This document shows positions 16,989 through 25,728 of a stretch of 64,000 nt of DNA, piece by piece; position 1 is the stretch's first letter, and every line of letters starts with the position of its first letter. The translations under genes and the position numbers were made by a program. The DNA is from an uncultured Oleispira sp. (GTDB taxonomy: Bacteria; Pseudomonadota; Gammaproteobacteria; Pseudomonadales; Oceanobacteraceae): contig CAJVZR010000016.1 in the NCBI GenBank assembly GCA_913019965.1, forward strand, positions 1 to 64,000, given 5' to 3'. The notes under the pieces were generated by a model. That model ran no database searches. It was not told the origin of the DNA and saw nothing but the letters and a program-made list of their open reading frames with translations.

Positions 16989-17030
16989 TATGTCTAGCAT
17001 CCTTGCTAAGCATACAGTCCTTTTGAAATA

Positions 17031-17432
17031 CTAAGCTTCCGCCTCATCAAGCAATTCATAAGCACCTTCGGCATTATGAACTTCTTTACCCGTTACCGGT
17101 GGATTGAAAACACAGGCCATGCTCATTTCTTCAAATGCACGCAATACATGCTTGTCGTGCTTATCCAAAATATAAACCGTACCCGGCTCAATAGGATATT
17201 TTTTGCCATCAGCCAGCGTTTCTACTTCGCCTCTGCCCGACATACAATAAACAGATTCTAGATGATTTTGATAATGCATCTGAAAATCTGCTCCTTTGTA
17301 GATTGTCGTGATATGAAAAGAAAAACCCATCTGATCATCTTTTAACAACAGACGCGTACTTTCCCAATTACCGTCTGGAGAAACAACTCTACGATTAGAC
17401 TGATTCGCTTCAGCTAATGTTCTTACAATCAT
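17031..17432 (-). CDS. ectC: L-ectoine synthase EctC
   Basis: EctC closes the ring of N-gamma-acetyl-diaminobutyrate to form ectoine, the last step of compatible-solute synthesis. The 133-residue cupin-fold protein starts MIVRTLAEA and contains the signatures [18 protein letters not shown], in which the conserved glutamate and tyrosine of the metal site sit, and [17 protein letters not shown], followed by [12 protein letters not shown]. Length is normal. It is the last gene of the ectA-ectB-ectC operon, 27 bases after ectB. No ectD hydroxylase gene and no aspartokinase gene accompany the operon in this window. Confidence 0.97.
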   Translation of the reverse strand: MIVRTLAEANQSNRRVVSPDGNWESTRLLLKDDQMGFSFHITTIYKGADFQMHYQNHLESVYCMSGRGEVETLADGKKYPIEPGTVYILDKHDKHVLRAFEEMSMACVFNPPVTGKEVHNAEGAYELLDEAEA

Positions 17433-17459
17433 AATGCGGCCTTTAACATGTTCTTTATA

Positions 17460-18755
17460 TTATTCAGTTTCGAAGTATATCTTTTCTTCAGGAATTTCGT
17501 CTTCTTTTGCACACACTTCACGTACAGCTTCTTCGACGATATCAATACCTTTTTTCAGGCTGTCATCCGTAATCACTAGCGGACAGAAGAACTTAACGAT
17601 CTGATCGTCGGCACCACTGGTTTCAATGATAAGACCCTTTTTAAAAGCTGCACGGGTAATTTTCCCCGCGATATCACCATTAACACAGTTAATACCTTGG
17701 AACATACCACGGCCCTTGGTATTGAAATTGCCATCACCGTATTTAGCCACAATGCTTTCAAGACGCTCGGATGTATATTGGCCCTTGCGCTTAATTTCAT
17801 CACTGAACTTGTTATCAGACCAGTACGTTTCGATAGCTGCTTTAGCCGTTACGAACGCTAAGTTATTACCGCGGAACGTACCGTTATGCTCGCCCGGCTT
17901 CCATTGATCTAGCTCAGGTTTCATTAGACAAAGAGCGAAAGGTAAACCATAACCGCCCAATGACTTTGACAGTGTAATAATGTCTGGCTCAATACCCGCT
18001 TCTTCAAAGCTGAAGTAATCGCCAGTACGGCCACAACCTGCCTGAATATCATCAATAATCAAAAGAATCTTATGCTTGCGGCAAACCGCTTGCAGATTCT
18101 GCAACCATTCAATACTTGCGACGTTAATACCACCCTCGCCCTGAACCGTCTCAACAATGACAGCCGCAGGTGAGTTGATACCACTACTCGAATCAGACAA
18201 TACTTTGTCTAGGTATTCCGTGGTATCGATGTTATCCCCAAGGTAACCATCGTAAGGCATACGGTGTGTACCCGTTAAGCTCACACCCGCCGCATCACGG
18301 TGATGAGAGTTACCAGTCGCTGCCAAAGCGCCCAGACTTACGCCGTGGAAACCATTGGTAAAAGTTACAATGTTTTGCTGGCCTGTTACGTTACGCGCAA
18401 CTTTCATCGCGGCTTCTACCGCGTTAGTGCCCGTTGGCCCTGTAAACTGAACCATATATTCCATGTTACGAGGCTTTAAGATCTTCTCATTAAAGACCTC
18501 TAAAAACTCACCCTTGGCTTTAGTATGTAGATCTAAGCCGTGGGTGATGCCATCGTTTTGGATGTAATCTAATAATATGTCTTTGAAGATTGGGTTATTG
18601 TGGCCGTAGTTTAATGTACCTGCACCTGCTAGAAAGTCTAAGTACTGGTTGCCATCTTCATCCCACATGAATTCGCCTTTAGAGCGATTAAAGATACGAG
18701 GGAATGCTCGAGCATAACTTTGTACTTCAGATTCTATTTCATCAAAAATTTTCAT
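17460..18755 (-). CDS. ectB: Diaminobutyrate-2-oxoglutarate aminotransferase EctB
   Basis: EctB converts aspartate-semialdehyde to L-2,4-diaminobutyrate with glutamate as amino donor, the first committed ectoine step. The 431-residue class III PLP aminotransferase shows TGPTGTNAVEAAMK, the dimer-loop region NGFHGVSLGALAATG, VQGEGGINVAS, IDDIQAGCGRTG and the Schiff-base lysine K264 in TLSKSLGGYG. Length and motifs match EctB rather than general ornithine or GABA aminotransferases. It starts 15 bases after ectA. Confidence 0.97.
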   Translation of the reverse strand: MKIFDEIESEVQSYARAFPRIFNRSKGEFMWDEDGNQYLDFLAGAGTLNYGHNNPIFKDILLDYIQNDGITHGLDLHTKAKGEFLEVFNEKILKPRNMEYMVQFTGPTGTNAVEAAMKVARNVTGQQNIVTFTNGFHGVSLGALAATGNSHHRDAAGVSLTGTHRMPYDGYLGDNIDTTEYLDKVLSDSSSGINSPAAVIVETVQGEGGINVASIEWLQNLQAVCRKHKILLIIDDIQAGCGRTGDYFSFEEAGIEPDIITLSKSLGGYGLPFALCLMKPELDQWKPGEHNGTFRGNNLAFVTAKAAIETYWSDNKFSDEIKRKGQYTSERLESIVAKYGDGNFNTKGRGMFQGINCVNGDIAGKITRAAFKKGLIIETSGADDQIVKFFCPLVITDDSLKKGIDIVEEAVREVCAKEDEIPEEKIYFETE

Positions 18756-18770
18756 TGTATTGTTTTGCTC

Positions 18771-19331
18771 TTATTTAGTTATGCGGGAAAAGGGACCGAT
18801 ACGCACAAGCGTTTCAGAGTCATGCAAACCAGAGAAATGGGTTTCTTTATCCATCCAGTCTGACCTTTGAAGATCAACAGAGAGCTTTTTCGCTAAGCCC
18901 TCAAATAAAGCCCAGGATGCTTTATTGTCCTGTGTAATAGTGGTTTCTAAATATTCGACAGCCGCACATTCTGGGCGGGATAAAATTTCAGTCAACATAC
19001 GCGAAGCCAAGCCTACGCCGCGGGCAATTTCAGCAACCGCTACTTGCCAGACAAACAATGTATTTGGGCGATCAGGAATAATGTAACCAGAGATAAAGCC
19101 GACGATATTTTCTTCGAGTTCAGCAGCAACCGATGTCGCTGAAAAGTGACTGCTTTGCAACAGGTTGCAATAGCTGGAGTTGGTATCTAGTGGCGGGCAA
19201 CTCTCTACCAATCGGTATACACCCATACCATCTTCTAATGTGGGGCGTCTTAGCACGATGTTTTCTAAACTAGACAAAATTTCTCCTTGGTCAGAATATT
19301 TTATTCGTACACTAAGTAATTGAACGCTCAT
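18771..19331 (-). CDS. ectA: L-2,4-diaminobutyrate N-acetyltransferase EctA
   Basis: EctA acetylates diaminobutyrate at the gamma amino group with acetyl-CoA. The GNAT-fold protein contains the EctA signatures SCPPLDTNSSYCNLLQ and FVWQVAVAEIARGVGLASRML, which includes the acetyl-CoA loop, and ETTITQDNKASW. The given ATG (19331) has no clear ribosome-binding site. A TTG at 19277 is preceded by a strong AAGGAG at five bases and would give a 168-residue protein that still covers the whole core domain, so the true start may be there. It is the first gene of ectABC and is divergent from a MarR regulator, as in methylotrophs where EctR represses this operon. Confidence 0.95.
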   Translation of the reverse strand: MSVQLLSVRIKYSDQGEILSSLENIVLRRPTLEDGMGVYRLVESCPPLDTNSSYCNLLQSSHFSATSVAAELEENIVGFISGYIIPDRPNTLFVWQVAVAEIARGVGLASRMLTEILSRPECAAVEYLETTITQDNKASWALFEGLAKKLSVDLQRSDWMDKETHFSGLHDSETLVRIGPFSRITK

Positions 19332-19348
19332 TCAATCCGTTGAATATC

Positions 19349-19362
19349 ACTAGTTTCCTAGT
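19349..19362. promoter_or_regulatory. Candidate operator in front of ectA
   Basis: ACTAG-TTTC-CTAGT, a perfect 5-4-5 inverted repeat, lies just upstream of the ATG of ectA. It is a reasonable candidate for the divergent MarR regulator, but the arms are short. Confidence 0.3.
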
Positions 19363-19593
19363 AAATATCATGAAACTGGTTAAATAATGGCTAAAATTCA
19401 GCTGTATTTATTTAGTGGACGAAACATTGTACTCTAAATAATATTTACTCAACAGCCCAATTTATAATCAATCGGACGCAAGCTATCTGACATTAATGCC
19501 TCGTAAGGTATGAATTAGGGCTAAATTCAACATTCAGAGTCTGTTTGAATTCTTTTAGCCCACTAAACAATTCTATATACTCGGCTTATTAAT

Positions 19594-20139
19594 TTGCCAA
19601 CCAGAGAACAAGCCTTGAACAGTATCGATGAAGTATTAGTTGCATTGCGACGGGTGATTAGAGCAACCGATCTTCACTCTAAACATTTAGCTAAAACAAC
19701 GGGATTAACAGCCCCTCAAATCCTGCTACTACAAACGATTCGAGATAAAGGTGACGCAACGATTGGCGGCTTAGCAAATGAGATAAGCTTGAGTCAGGCT
19801 ACTGTGACCAGTATTTTGGACCGATTAGAAAAAAAAGAATTGGTATACCGAGAACGCTCAAAAGAAGATAAGCGTAAGGTGCACGCTTTTCTGACCGAAG
19901 AAGGTACAGAAACCCTAAAAGAAGCGCCGACTCCGCTACAAGATCAATTCACTCGTCAGTTTGGTGACCTACAAGAGTGGGAGCAAACCATGATTATTTC
20001 ATCACTTCAGCGCATTGCACAAATGATGGACGCACAACATATTGATGCCTCACCAGTATTGGATGTTGGAGTATTAGATCGTCAGAATACGGCTATTGAG
20101 AAATCAGATGCATTTTCAGAAGTAGGTAAAGAGAAATAA
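19594..20139 (+). CDS. MarR family regulator, EctR-like
   Basis: This 181-residue winged-helix regulator of the MarR family has the recognition region GLANEISLSQATVTSILDRLEKKELVYRE in its DNA-binding domain, the wing with SKEDKRKVHAFLT, and a C-terminal helix for dimerisation. It is divergent from ectABC, as is EctR1, the repressor of ectoine genes in halotolerant methylotrophs; the assignment follows from this position and family. The start is uncertain: TTG 19594 lacks a ribosome-binding site, and TTG 19615 is an alternative. modA follows 26 bases downstream on the same strand, so the regulator may be co-transcribed with the molybdate genes. Confidence 0.85.
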   Translation: MPTREQALNSIDEVLVALRRVIRATDLHSKHLAKTTGLTAPQILLLQTIRDKGDATIGGLANEISLSQATVTSILDRLEKKELVYRERSKEDKRKVHAFLTEEGTETLKEAPTPLQDQFTRQFGDLQEWEQTMIISSLQRIAQMMDAQHIDASPVLDVGVLDRQNTAIEKSDAFSEVGKEK

Positions 20140-20165
20140 TTAAGACTCGGCATAAGGAGCGAGGT

Positions 20166-20936
20166 ATGAAGTTAATATTGCGATCACTGCTATTTGTAGC
20201 CAGTATTAATACACTTTCTGTGCATGCTGATATCGTTCATATCGCCGTAGCCTCTAATTTCACCCACACAATGAAAGAACTGATTACTGCATTCGAACAG
20301 TCTTCATCACATAAAGTAAAAGCCTCTTATGGCTCTTCTGGCAAGATATTCGCTCAAATAAAACATGGCGCACCGTTCCAGATCTTTTTCTCCGCTGATC
20401 AGGCTAAACCGTTAGCGCTCTATGATGAAAGTTTAACCAGTAGCCCTCCTTTTACTTATGCGCTAGGTGCTCTCGCGCTATGGTCAAGTAATGCCGAATT
20501 TAAACAGCAGGAATTGAAATACCTACAAGCAGGTAAGTTCAACAAGCTATCCTTTGCCAATCCAAAGCTCGCTCCTTATGGTAATGCGGCGATGGAGGTA
20601 TTAGAAAAGCTAAACTTAGTAGAAGCAACACGAAAGAAATGGATTAAAGGAGAGAACATTGCACAAGCTTATCAGTTTGTCGGCACAGGTAATGCCGACC
20701 TTGGGTTTGTCGCCCTGTCTCAAGTCATTAATAAATCAACATACTGGCCAGTACCGAACTCACTTTATCAATCCATAAAGCAAGATGCGGTCATGTTAAA
20801 ATCAAATAGAAATAAAAATGCAGCAAAAGCGTTTATCCGCTTTATTCGTAATCAGCAGGGCCAAGCTATAATTAATGCTTACGGTTATGGTATCAATGAA
20901 GCGTCTAGTGCAGATAGGACGGGCCTCAAAAAATGA
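20166..20936 (+). CDS. modA: Molybdate ABC transporter, periplasmic binding protein ModA
   Basis: ModA captures molybdate or tungstate in the periplasm for ModBC. The 256-residue precursor has a signal peptide ending near HADIVHIAVASNF. The mature N-terminus carries the oxyanion-binding serines of the family (VASNFTHTMKEL and SYGSSGKIFAQI), and later AYQFVGTGNADLGFVALSQ. A GGAGCGAGGT ribosome-binding site precedes the ATG. The stop overlaps the modB start by four bases. Molybdenum is needed for molybdenum-cofactor enzymes such as nitrate reductases and formate dehydrogenases. Confidence 0.95.
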   Translation: MKLILRSLLFVASINTLSVHADIVHIAVASNFTHTMKELITAFEQSSSHKVKASYGSSGKIFAQIKHGAPFQIFFSADQAKPLALYDESLTSSPPFTYALGALALWSSNAEFKQQELKYLQAGKFNKLSFANPKLAPYGNAAMEVLEKLNLVEATRKKWIKGENIAQAYQFVGTGNADLGFVALSQVINKSTYWPVPNSLYQSIKQDAVMLKSNRNKNAAKAFIRFIRNQQGQAIINAYGYGINEASSADRTGLKK

Positions 20937-21628
20937 TGCTATCCGAAGCAGACATCAGTGCAATCTGGTTAACGTTAAAGTTAGCATCCACCGTTACTAT
21001 CTTGCTTTTGATCATAGGAACCCCTATCGCCTGGTGGTTAGCCAGAACGCGGTCTTGGTTAAAAGGCCCTATCGCCGCCATCGTTGCTTTGCCTTTGGTT
21101 TTGCCGCCTACCGTACTCGGGTTTTATTTATTAATCGCCATGGGACCTAATGGCGCCATCGGAGAATTTACTCAAAGTATTGGCCTAGGAACTCTGCCTT
21201 TTACTTTTTGGGGGCTGGTTGTTGCATCAATTATTTATTCAATGCCCTTTGTGATTCAACCTTTGCAAAATGCCATGGAAGCCATAGGCCAGCGTCCTCT
21301 TGAAGTCGCTGCGACGTTAAGAGCTGGGCCAATCGATCGTTTTTTTACTATTGTATTACCCCTAGCCAAACCCGGTTTCATTACCGCCAGTATTTTAGGC
21401 TTCGCCCATACTGTGGGAGAGTTTGGCGTAATCTTAATGATTGGGGGTAATATTCCCGATGAAACCCGTGTCGTTTCGGTGCAGGTTTATGACCATGTTG
21501 AATCGCTAGAATACGCCCAAGCTCATAGTTTATCCGCTCTGCTGGTTATTTTTTCGTTTATTGTTTTATTAGCGCTTTATTGGTCACAGCGTAAAAACTC
21601 CAGCGCCAGTATCGGGGTAATGAAATAA
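20933..21628 (+). CDS. modB: Molybdate ABC transporter permease ModB
   Basis: ModB forms the inner membrane channel of the molybdate importer. The 231-residue protein has about five membrane helices and the EAA-type coupling loop AMEAIGQRPLEVAATLRAGPIDRFFTIV, here given only as its position (about residues 119-146), where it contacts ModC. GEFGVILMIGGNIPDETR is a ModB signature. It overlaps modA by four bases and modC by one base, which shows tight translational coupling. Confidence 0.95.
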   Translation: MMLSEADISAIWLTLKLASTVTILLLIIGTPIAWWLARTRSWLKGPIAAIVALPLVLPPTVLGFYLLIAMGPNGAIGEFTQSIGLGTLPFTFWGLVVASIIYSMPFVIQPLQNAMEAIGQRPLEVAATLRAGPIDRFFTIVLPLAKPGFITASILGFAHTVGEFGVILMIGGNIPDETRVVSVQVYDHVESLEYAQAHSLSALLVIFSFIVLLALYWSQRKNSSASIGVMK

Positions 21629-22722
21629 TGCCTTCTGCTACTGATAACAACATACACATAAACTTTAAACTTATTGATAAAAACAAACGTGCTTATCTTG
21701 ATGTAGATAGCTCGATTCCTGCCACAGGTATTACTGCTATTTTTGGCCACTCAGGCTCTGGTAAAACCAGTTTATTACGCTGCATCGCGGGCTTAGAAAA
21801 AGCGGATCAAGGCAAGTTATTCATCAATGGTGAGTGCTGGCAAGATGACAGTCTTTTTTTAGCGACTCATAAACGCCCGATTGGTTATGTATTTCAAGAG
21901 GCGAGCTTATTTCCTCACTTAAGTGCGCAGAAGAATTTAGCGTATGCAACTAAACGGGCCGATAACTTTGTAAGCCCTGAGTTTTATAATCGCGTCATTG
22001 AAGTCATGGGGGTTGAAGATATTTTAACTCGCTACCCTAATCAGTTATCCGGCGGTGAACGACAGCGTATCGCCATTGCTCGCGCATTATTAATTCAGCC
22101 GCGGTTATTATTAATGGATGAGCCGTTGGCTGCGCTAGATCATGAGCGCAAACAAGAAATACTGCCTTACTTAGAACGTTTACACGAAAGCTTTGATATT
22201 CCAATCCTCTATGTCAGCCATTCAATGGATGAGGTCGCGCGTTTAGCGGATCATATTTTAGTCCTCGACCAAGGTAAGATCATTGCCGAAGGCGAGCTCA
22301 CTGAAGTTTTTTCTCGCATTGACTTACCCCAAAGGCTAGAGCAAGAAAGCGGCGTTATTTTACACGGCAAGGTAAAAGAGAAAGATGAGCAATGGCAGCT
22401 GATGCGTATTGCTTTTGCCCAAGGAGAAATCTGGCTACCCGATAGTGGAGAGATCTTAGAACAAGAAGTCCGTATTCGAATTCTAGCTAAAGACGTCAGC
22501 TTAGCGCTCAACAACCATGACGATATGAGCATTGTTAACCGCATCGAAGTGAAGGTCGCTGAGATTAAAAGCGATGCTGATAACGCCATGGCATTAATCC
22601 GCTTAACCATGGGCAAAGATTATCTGGTCGCTAAGCTTACAAAAAAATCGACACACCATTTGCAACTCAAAGTTGGCATGTCGATTTGGGCACAGATAAA
22701 ATCTGTAGCGATTGTACGTTAA
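21628..22722 (+). CDS. modC: Molybdate ABC transporter ATP-binding protein ModC
   Basis: ModC hydrolyses ATP to drive molybdate import. The 364-residue protein has Walker A GHSGSGKTS (residues 40-48), the signature LSGGERQRIAIARA, Walker B LLLMDEPLAALD and a switch histidine in YVSHSMDEVARLA. After about residue 290 there is a C-terminal TOBE/Mop-type domain (VKVAEIKSDADNAMALIRL), which binds oxyanions in this family. It is the last gene of modABC and is convergent with the NTF2-like gene. Confidence 0.95.
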   Translation: MPSATDNNIHINFKLIDKNKRAYLDVDSSIPATGITAIFGHSGSGKTSLLRCIAGLEKADQGKLFINGECWQDDSLFLATHKRPIGYVFQEASLFPHLSAQKNLAYATKRADNFVSPEFYNRVIEVMGVEDILTRYPNQLSGGERQRIAIARALLIQPRLLLMDEPLAALDHERKQEILPYLERLHESFDIPILYVSHSMDEVARLADHILVLDQGKIIAEGELTEVFSRIDLPQRLEQESGVILHGKVKEKDEQWQLMRIAFAQGEIWLPDSGEILEQEVRIRILAKDVSLALNNHDDMSIVNRIEVKVAEIKSDADNAMALIRLTMGKDYLVAKLTKKSTHHLQLKVGMSIWAQIKSVAIVR

Positions 22723-22741
22723 CGATTGCTTGGCAGATTAA

Positions 22742-23233
22742 TTACAATCCTAGCTCAGTTAAACCTGGATGATCATCTGGACGTCGCCCCAAAGGCCAAT
22801 AAAATTTACGTTCATTTTCATCAATCGCTACATCATTAATACTGGCATGACGCTCGGTCATTAGTCCCTTTTGATTAAACTGCCAGTTTTCATTACCGTG
22901 GGCGCGAAACCATTGTCCATCGTCATTCTGATATTCGTAAACATAACGTACCGCAATACGATTTTCGTCATAGGCCCACAGTTCCTTAATTAACCGGTAC
23001 TGCTTTTCTTTGCCCCACTTTGCGGTTAAGAAGTCGACTATTTCTTCACGACCGTTAATAAAACTATCACGGTTGCGCCAAATACTATCAAGACTATAAG
23101 CCGTGGCGATTTTTTCAGGGGCTTGGTTATTCCAAGCATCCTCCGCTAAGCGTATTTTTTCTATCGCCGTTTCTTTAGTGAAATTTGGCAGGGGTTTGCG
23201 GCTATCTTCTATTTTAATATTAAAATCCAACAT
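22742..23233 (-). CDS. NTF2-like protein, DUF1348 family
   Basis: This 163-residue protein belongs to the nuclear transport factor 2-like superfamily, DUF1348 group, recognised by [39 protein letters not shown] and the C-terminal [13 protein letters not shown]. Such proteins have a cone-shaped alpha+beta fold and no settled function. It is the third gene of a minus-strand set with an AhpD-like protein and a ferredoxin-reductase fusion, opposite a LysR regulator. The set may serve detoxification of a small organic or oxidant compound, which is inferred from neighbours only. Confidence 0.85.
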   Translation of the reverse strand: MLDFNIKIEDSRKPLPNFTKETAIEKIRLAEDAWNNQAPEKIATAYSLDSIWRNRDSFINGREEIVDFLTAKWGKEKQYRLIKELWAYDENRIAVRYVYEYQNDDGQWFRAHGNENWQFNQKGLMTERHASINDVAIDENERKFYWPLGRRPDDHPGLTELGL

Positions 23234-23261
23234 AATACTTCCTAAGGGTTAATTTTAGTTG

Positions 23262-24914
23262 TTAAACATCCAATACAAGACTGTCACCTATGCTGCGCGA
23301 TACGCAGGGGCACATTAATTTTTTATCAATCCGTTCATGAGGGCTCAAGCTATGATCCAAGTGCTGAGCTTCTCCCTCTAATACGGTAATCGCACAACTT
23401 TTGCAGTCTCCACTTTTACAACTGAAGGGGATATTTATTCCTTCCTGCAAGGCCGCGTCTAAAATCGTCCGATCTTTTGCTACTTGAACCACCTTATTCG
23501 ATTTAGCAAAATTCACCTCAATCGGTTTTGCTATTTCACTGATCGTATGAGTAAAACGTTCATAACGAATTCGCTCTGAGGGAATATTCAATGCTTGCCC
23601 TGCTGCGATCACCGCATCGATTAAGCCGCTGGGCCCACAAACATAAAATACAGTATCTTGCTGCGCTTCACTCATTATGCTTTCAATATTTAAGCGCTGG
23701 TTTAATTCCGCCGAATAAAACCAAATATTCTCTTTAAAGGCATACTGTAATCGATCTTGAAATGCCATCTCAGTATAACTACGACCCGCATAATGCAGGC
23801 TCAATCGATTGCCTCTACACTGCAGGCTTTGTGCCATCGCCTTAATGGGGGTAATACCGATACCACCGGCAATTAATACCGCGGGGCGATCATCGTTATG
23901 CAATGAAAAATGGTTCACGGGTAGTGCACAATGAATTTCTTGACCCAATTGCAGGCACTGATGAATGGCTAAGGATCCCCCTTGCCCCTGTTCTTCTATC
24001 AGCACCGCGATTTCATAAATATCCCGCCGCTTAGGGTTGGAACAAATAGAATAGTGGCGCTCACTATCAGCCATTAATTCCGGCAATGGAATTTTAAGGT
24101 GCGCACCCGCTTTGACTTCGGGAAGCTCAATACCATCGCGGTGACGAAACTCATACGCGCGGATTCTAGGAGTAAGCTGTCTTATTCCCGTAACCACTAG
24201 AGGTAATTCACCCTCCCCCCAGGCAGCTTGAGGACTGCTGACTAATTCGTTTTTGGTCTCTTTTTCTACCGTCGTTTCGGGCATAGTTTCTGCCGTATTT
24301 TTTACGGCATTCGCTAATTGCTGCGTTAATTTTTTATTCTCTGCAACCAAGGGCGATATTGCAGCTTCAACTTCATCCTCGCTAAAGCGTGGAGTAATGT
24401 GCTGTGGGCAATTCCAATCAAAGGCTTCGATATGAATAATAAAAGCGCGCTCGACTGCGCCTTGATAATTTCCTTCCGCAACGGCCTGTTCTAACTTAGC
24501 CATGAGCTCCCAGTTAGCATCATCAACCAGCTCTATGCGCCCCATCATTTTTAAACGCCGGCGATTAGGGTAGTCCATAAAAAATAACGAGATACGGTTA
24601 TTAGTACGAAAATTTCCCGTACTCACATATTGTCTATTACCGCTAAAGTCGGCGAACCCTAAGGTCGATTCGTCCAGCACATGCATAAAGCCTTTTGGCC
24701 CACCTCTGTGCTGAACATAAGGCCAGCCGGTTTCACCGACACTGGCCATATAAAAACTGTCGCGATCTTGAATAAAATCCGCTTCATTTTGGCTTAATAA
24801 ATAATTGTAATCCTCACCTTGATCCATACTGGCATAGCCATGTCGGCTATTACGTTCCTGCTGGACTTGGCGCACGGTTTCGGTAAAAGCTAACTGAGCG
24901 TATTGATGGGCCAT
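23262..24914 (-). CDS. PNPOx-like domain fused to ferredoxin reductase with [2Fe-2S] domain
   Basis: This 550-residue three-part oxidoreductase starts with a pyridoxamine-phosphate-oxidase-like flavin domain (residues about 30-190; SVGETGWPYVQHRGG, TNNRISLFFMDYPNRRRL). After a charged linker comes a ferredoxin:NAD(P) reductase module (about 215-450) with the FAD motif RHYSICSNP, the nucleotide site VLIAGGIGITPIKAM and the VFYVCGPSGLIDA motif. A plant-type [2Fe-2S] domain ends the protein, with SCKSGDCKSC and a further Cys in KLMCPC. It can pass electrons from NAD(P)H through FAD and the cluster, probably to the flavin domain or a partner; the substrate is unknown. It starts 45 bases after the AhpD-like gene and ends 28 bases before the NTF2-like gene. 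Confidence 0.88.
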   Translation of the reverse strand: MAHQYAQLAFTETVRQVQQERNSRHGYASMDQGEDYNYLLSQNEADFIQDRDSFYMASVGETGWPYVQHRGGPKGFMHVLDESTLGFADFSGNRQYVSTGNFRTNNRISLFFMDYPNRRRLKMMGRIELVDDANWELMAKLEQAVAEGNYQGAVERAFIIHIEAFDWNCPQHITPRFSEDEVEAAISPLVAENKKLTQQLANAVKNTAETMPETTVEKETKNELVSSPQAAWGEGELPLVVTGIRQLTPRIRAYEFRHRDGIELPEVKAGAHLKIPLPELMADSERHYSICSNPKRRDIYEIAVLIEEQGQGGSLAIHQCLQLGQEIHCALPVNHFSLHNDDRPAVLIAGGIGITPIKAMAQSLQCRGNRLSLHYAGRSYTEMAFQDRLQYAFKENIWFYSAELNQRLNIESIMSEAQQDTVFYVCGPSGLIDAVIAAGQALNIPSERIRYERFTHTISEIAKPIEVNFAKSNKVVQVAKDRTILDAALQEGINIPFSCKSGDCKSCAITVLEGEAQHLDHSLSPHERIDKKLMCPCVSRSIGDSLVLDV

Positions 24915-24959
24915 GATGAGGACTCCTGTTAATTTTATTTAAAGCCAAGGTAAAAAGGG

Positions 24960-25502
24960 TTAAGCGCTTTGCAGCTCAACTTTAGGGAAGTCAATTTCTA
25001 CTCGACTCGCTTTACCTAAGATATTGGTTAAAACATTCATCCCCACATGAGTAATAATTTCTACGATATCCGCATCGTCATAGCCGGCATTACGCACTTC
25101 GATTAAATCGGCGGTGGTCACTGCGCCATTATGCTCTGCCAATGAACGGGCAAATTTAACTGCGATCGCCGCTTTTGCATCTTGACTGCTACCCGCACGA
25201 TTGGCTTCAATTTCTGCACTCGAAAGCCCGGCTTTACGACCAATGGCGGTATGAGCCGATACGCAATACTCACAGGCATTTTGCTCGGCTAACCCTAGAG
25301 CAATTCGTTCACGAGTTTGCGCATCTAGGCTGCCTTCACCGGCAATACTATGTAAACCTAAAAAAGCACGTAACGCCGCTGGGGAGTTGGCAAATATTTT
25401 TAAGAAGTTTGGCACCATGCCAAGTTGATCGTGAATAGCACCATACAATTCTGTTTGTTCAGCATTGGCAGCAGTTTCGGTTACTAAGTTAATACGGCTC
25501 AT
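24960..25502 (-). CDS. AhpD-like carboxymuconolactone decarboxylase family protein
   Basis: This 180-residue all-helical protein of the CMD/AhpD superfamily has the redox motif CEYCVSAHTAIG (Cys-x-x-Cys with a His four residues on), typical of AhpD-like alkylhydroperoxidase or peroxidase-related proteins. MVPNFLKIFANSPAALRAFLG near the N-terminus is also characteristic. It is the first gene of the set controlled by the divergent LysR and would act with the downstream flavin/ferredoxin reductase. The physiological substrate cannot be named. Confidence 0.88.
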   Translation of the reverse strand: MSRINLVTETAANAEQTELYGAIHDQLGMVPNFLKIFANSPAALRAFLGLHSIAGEGSLDAQTRERIALGLAEQNACEYCVSAHTAIGRKAGLSSAEIEANRAGSSQDAKAAIAVKFARSLAEHNGAVTTADLIEVRNAGYDDADIVEIITHVGMNVLTNILGKASRVEIDFPKVELQSA

Positions 25503-25667
25503 AATTTTTTTCCTATTCGTTCAAGTGTGTCTGTGTTCGATTTGTTCACAGCCATTAATCAATTCGAGCTAAGCACTGCTCTCACCTCGTGATCAGCCAG
25601 TGCTCAACCACTGACGCTAGTGTGACAAACCTCACTTGATTGAAGAATAGTCATAATACATAATTGA

Positions 25668-25688
25668 TTATTCCACTAAGTGGAATAA
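25668..25688. promoter_or_regulatory. Perfect 21-bp palindrome, probable LysR operator
   Basis: Arms TTATTCCACT and AGTGGAATAA flank a single central A. The site lies 40 bases before the LysR start in the 226-base divergent region and contains the T-N11-A pattern of LysR binding sites. It is the best candidate for autoregulation and control of the opposite operon. Confidence 0.7.
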
Positions 25689-25728
25689 ATGAAGTAAGAC
25701 AAGACAATTAACCAAAAGAGCCGAGCCC

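Noticed and set aside
7965-17030. Search for a right att copy of the ssrA 3' end
   Set aside because: No repeat of the T-arm/acceptor sequence was seen by eye between 8000 and 17030. A short core could have been missed, so no attR is reported.
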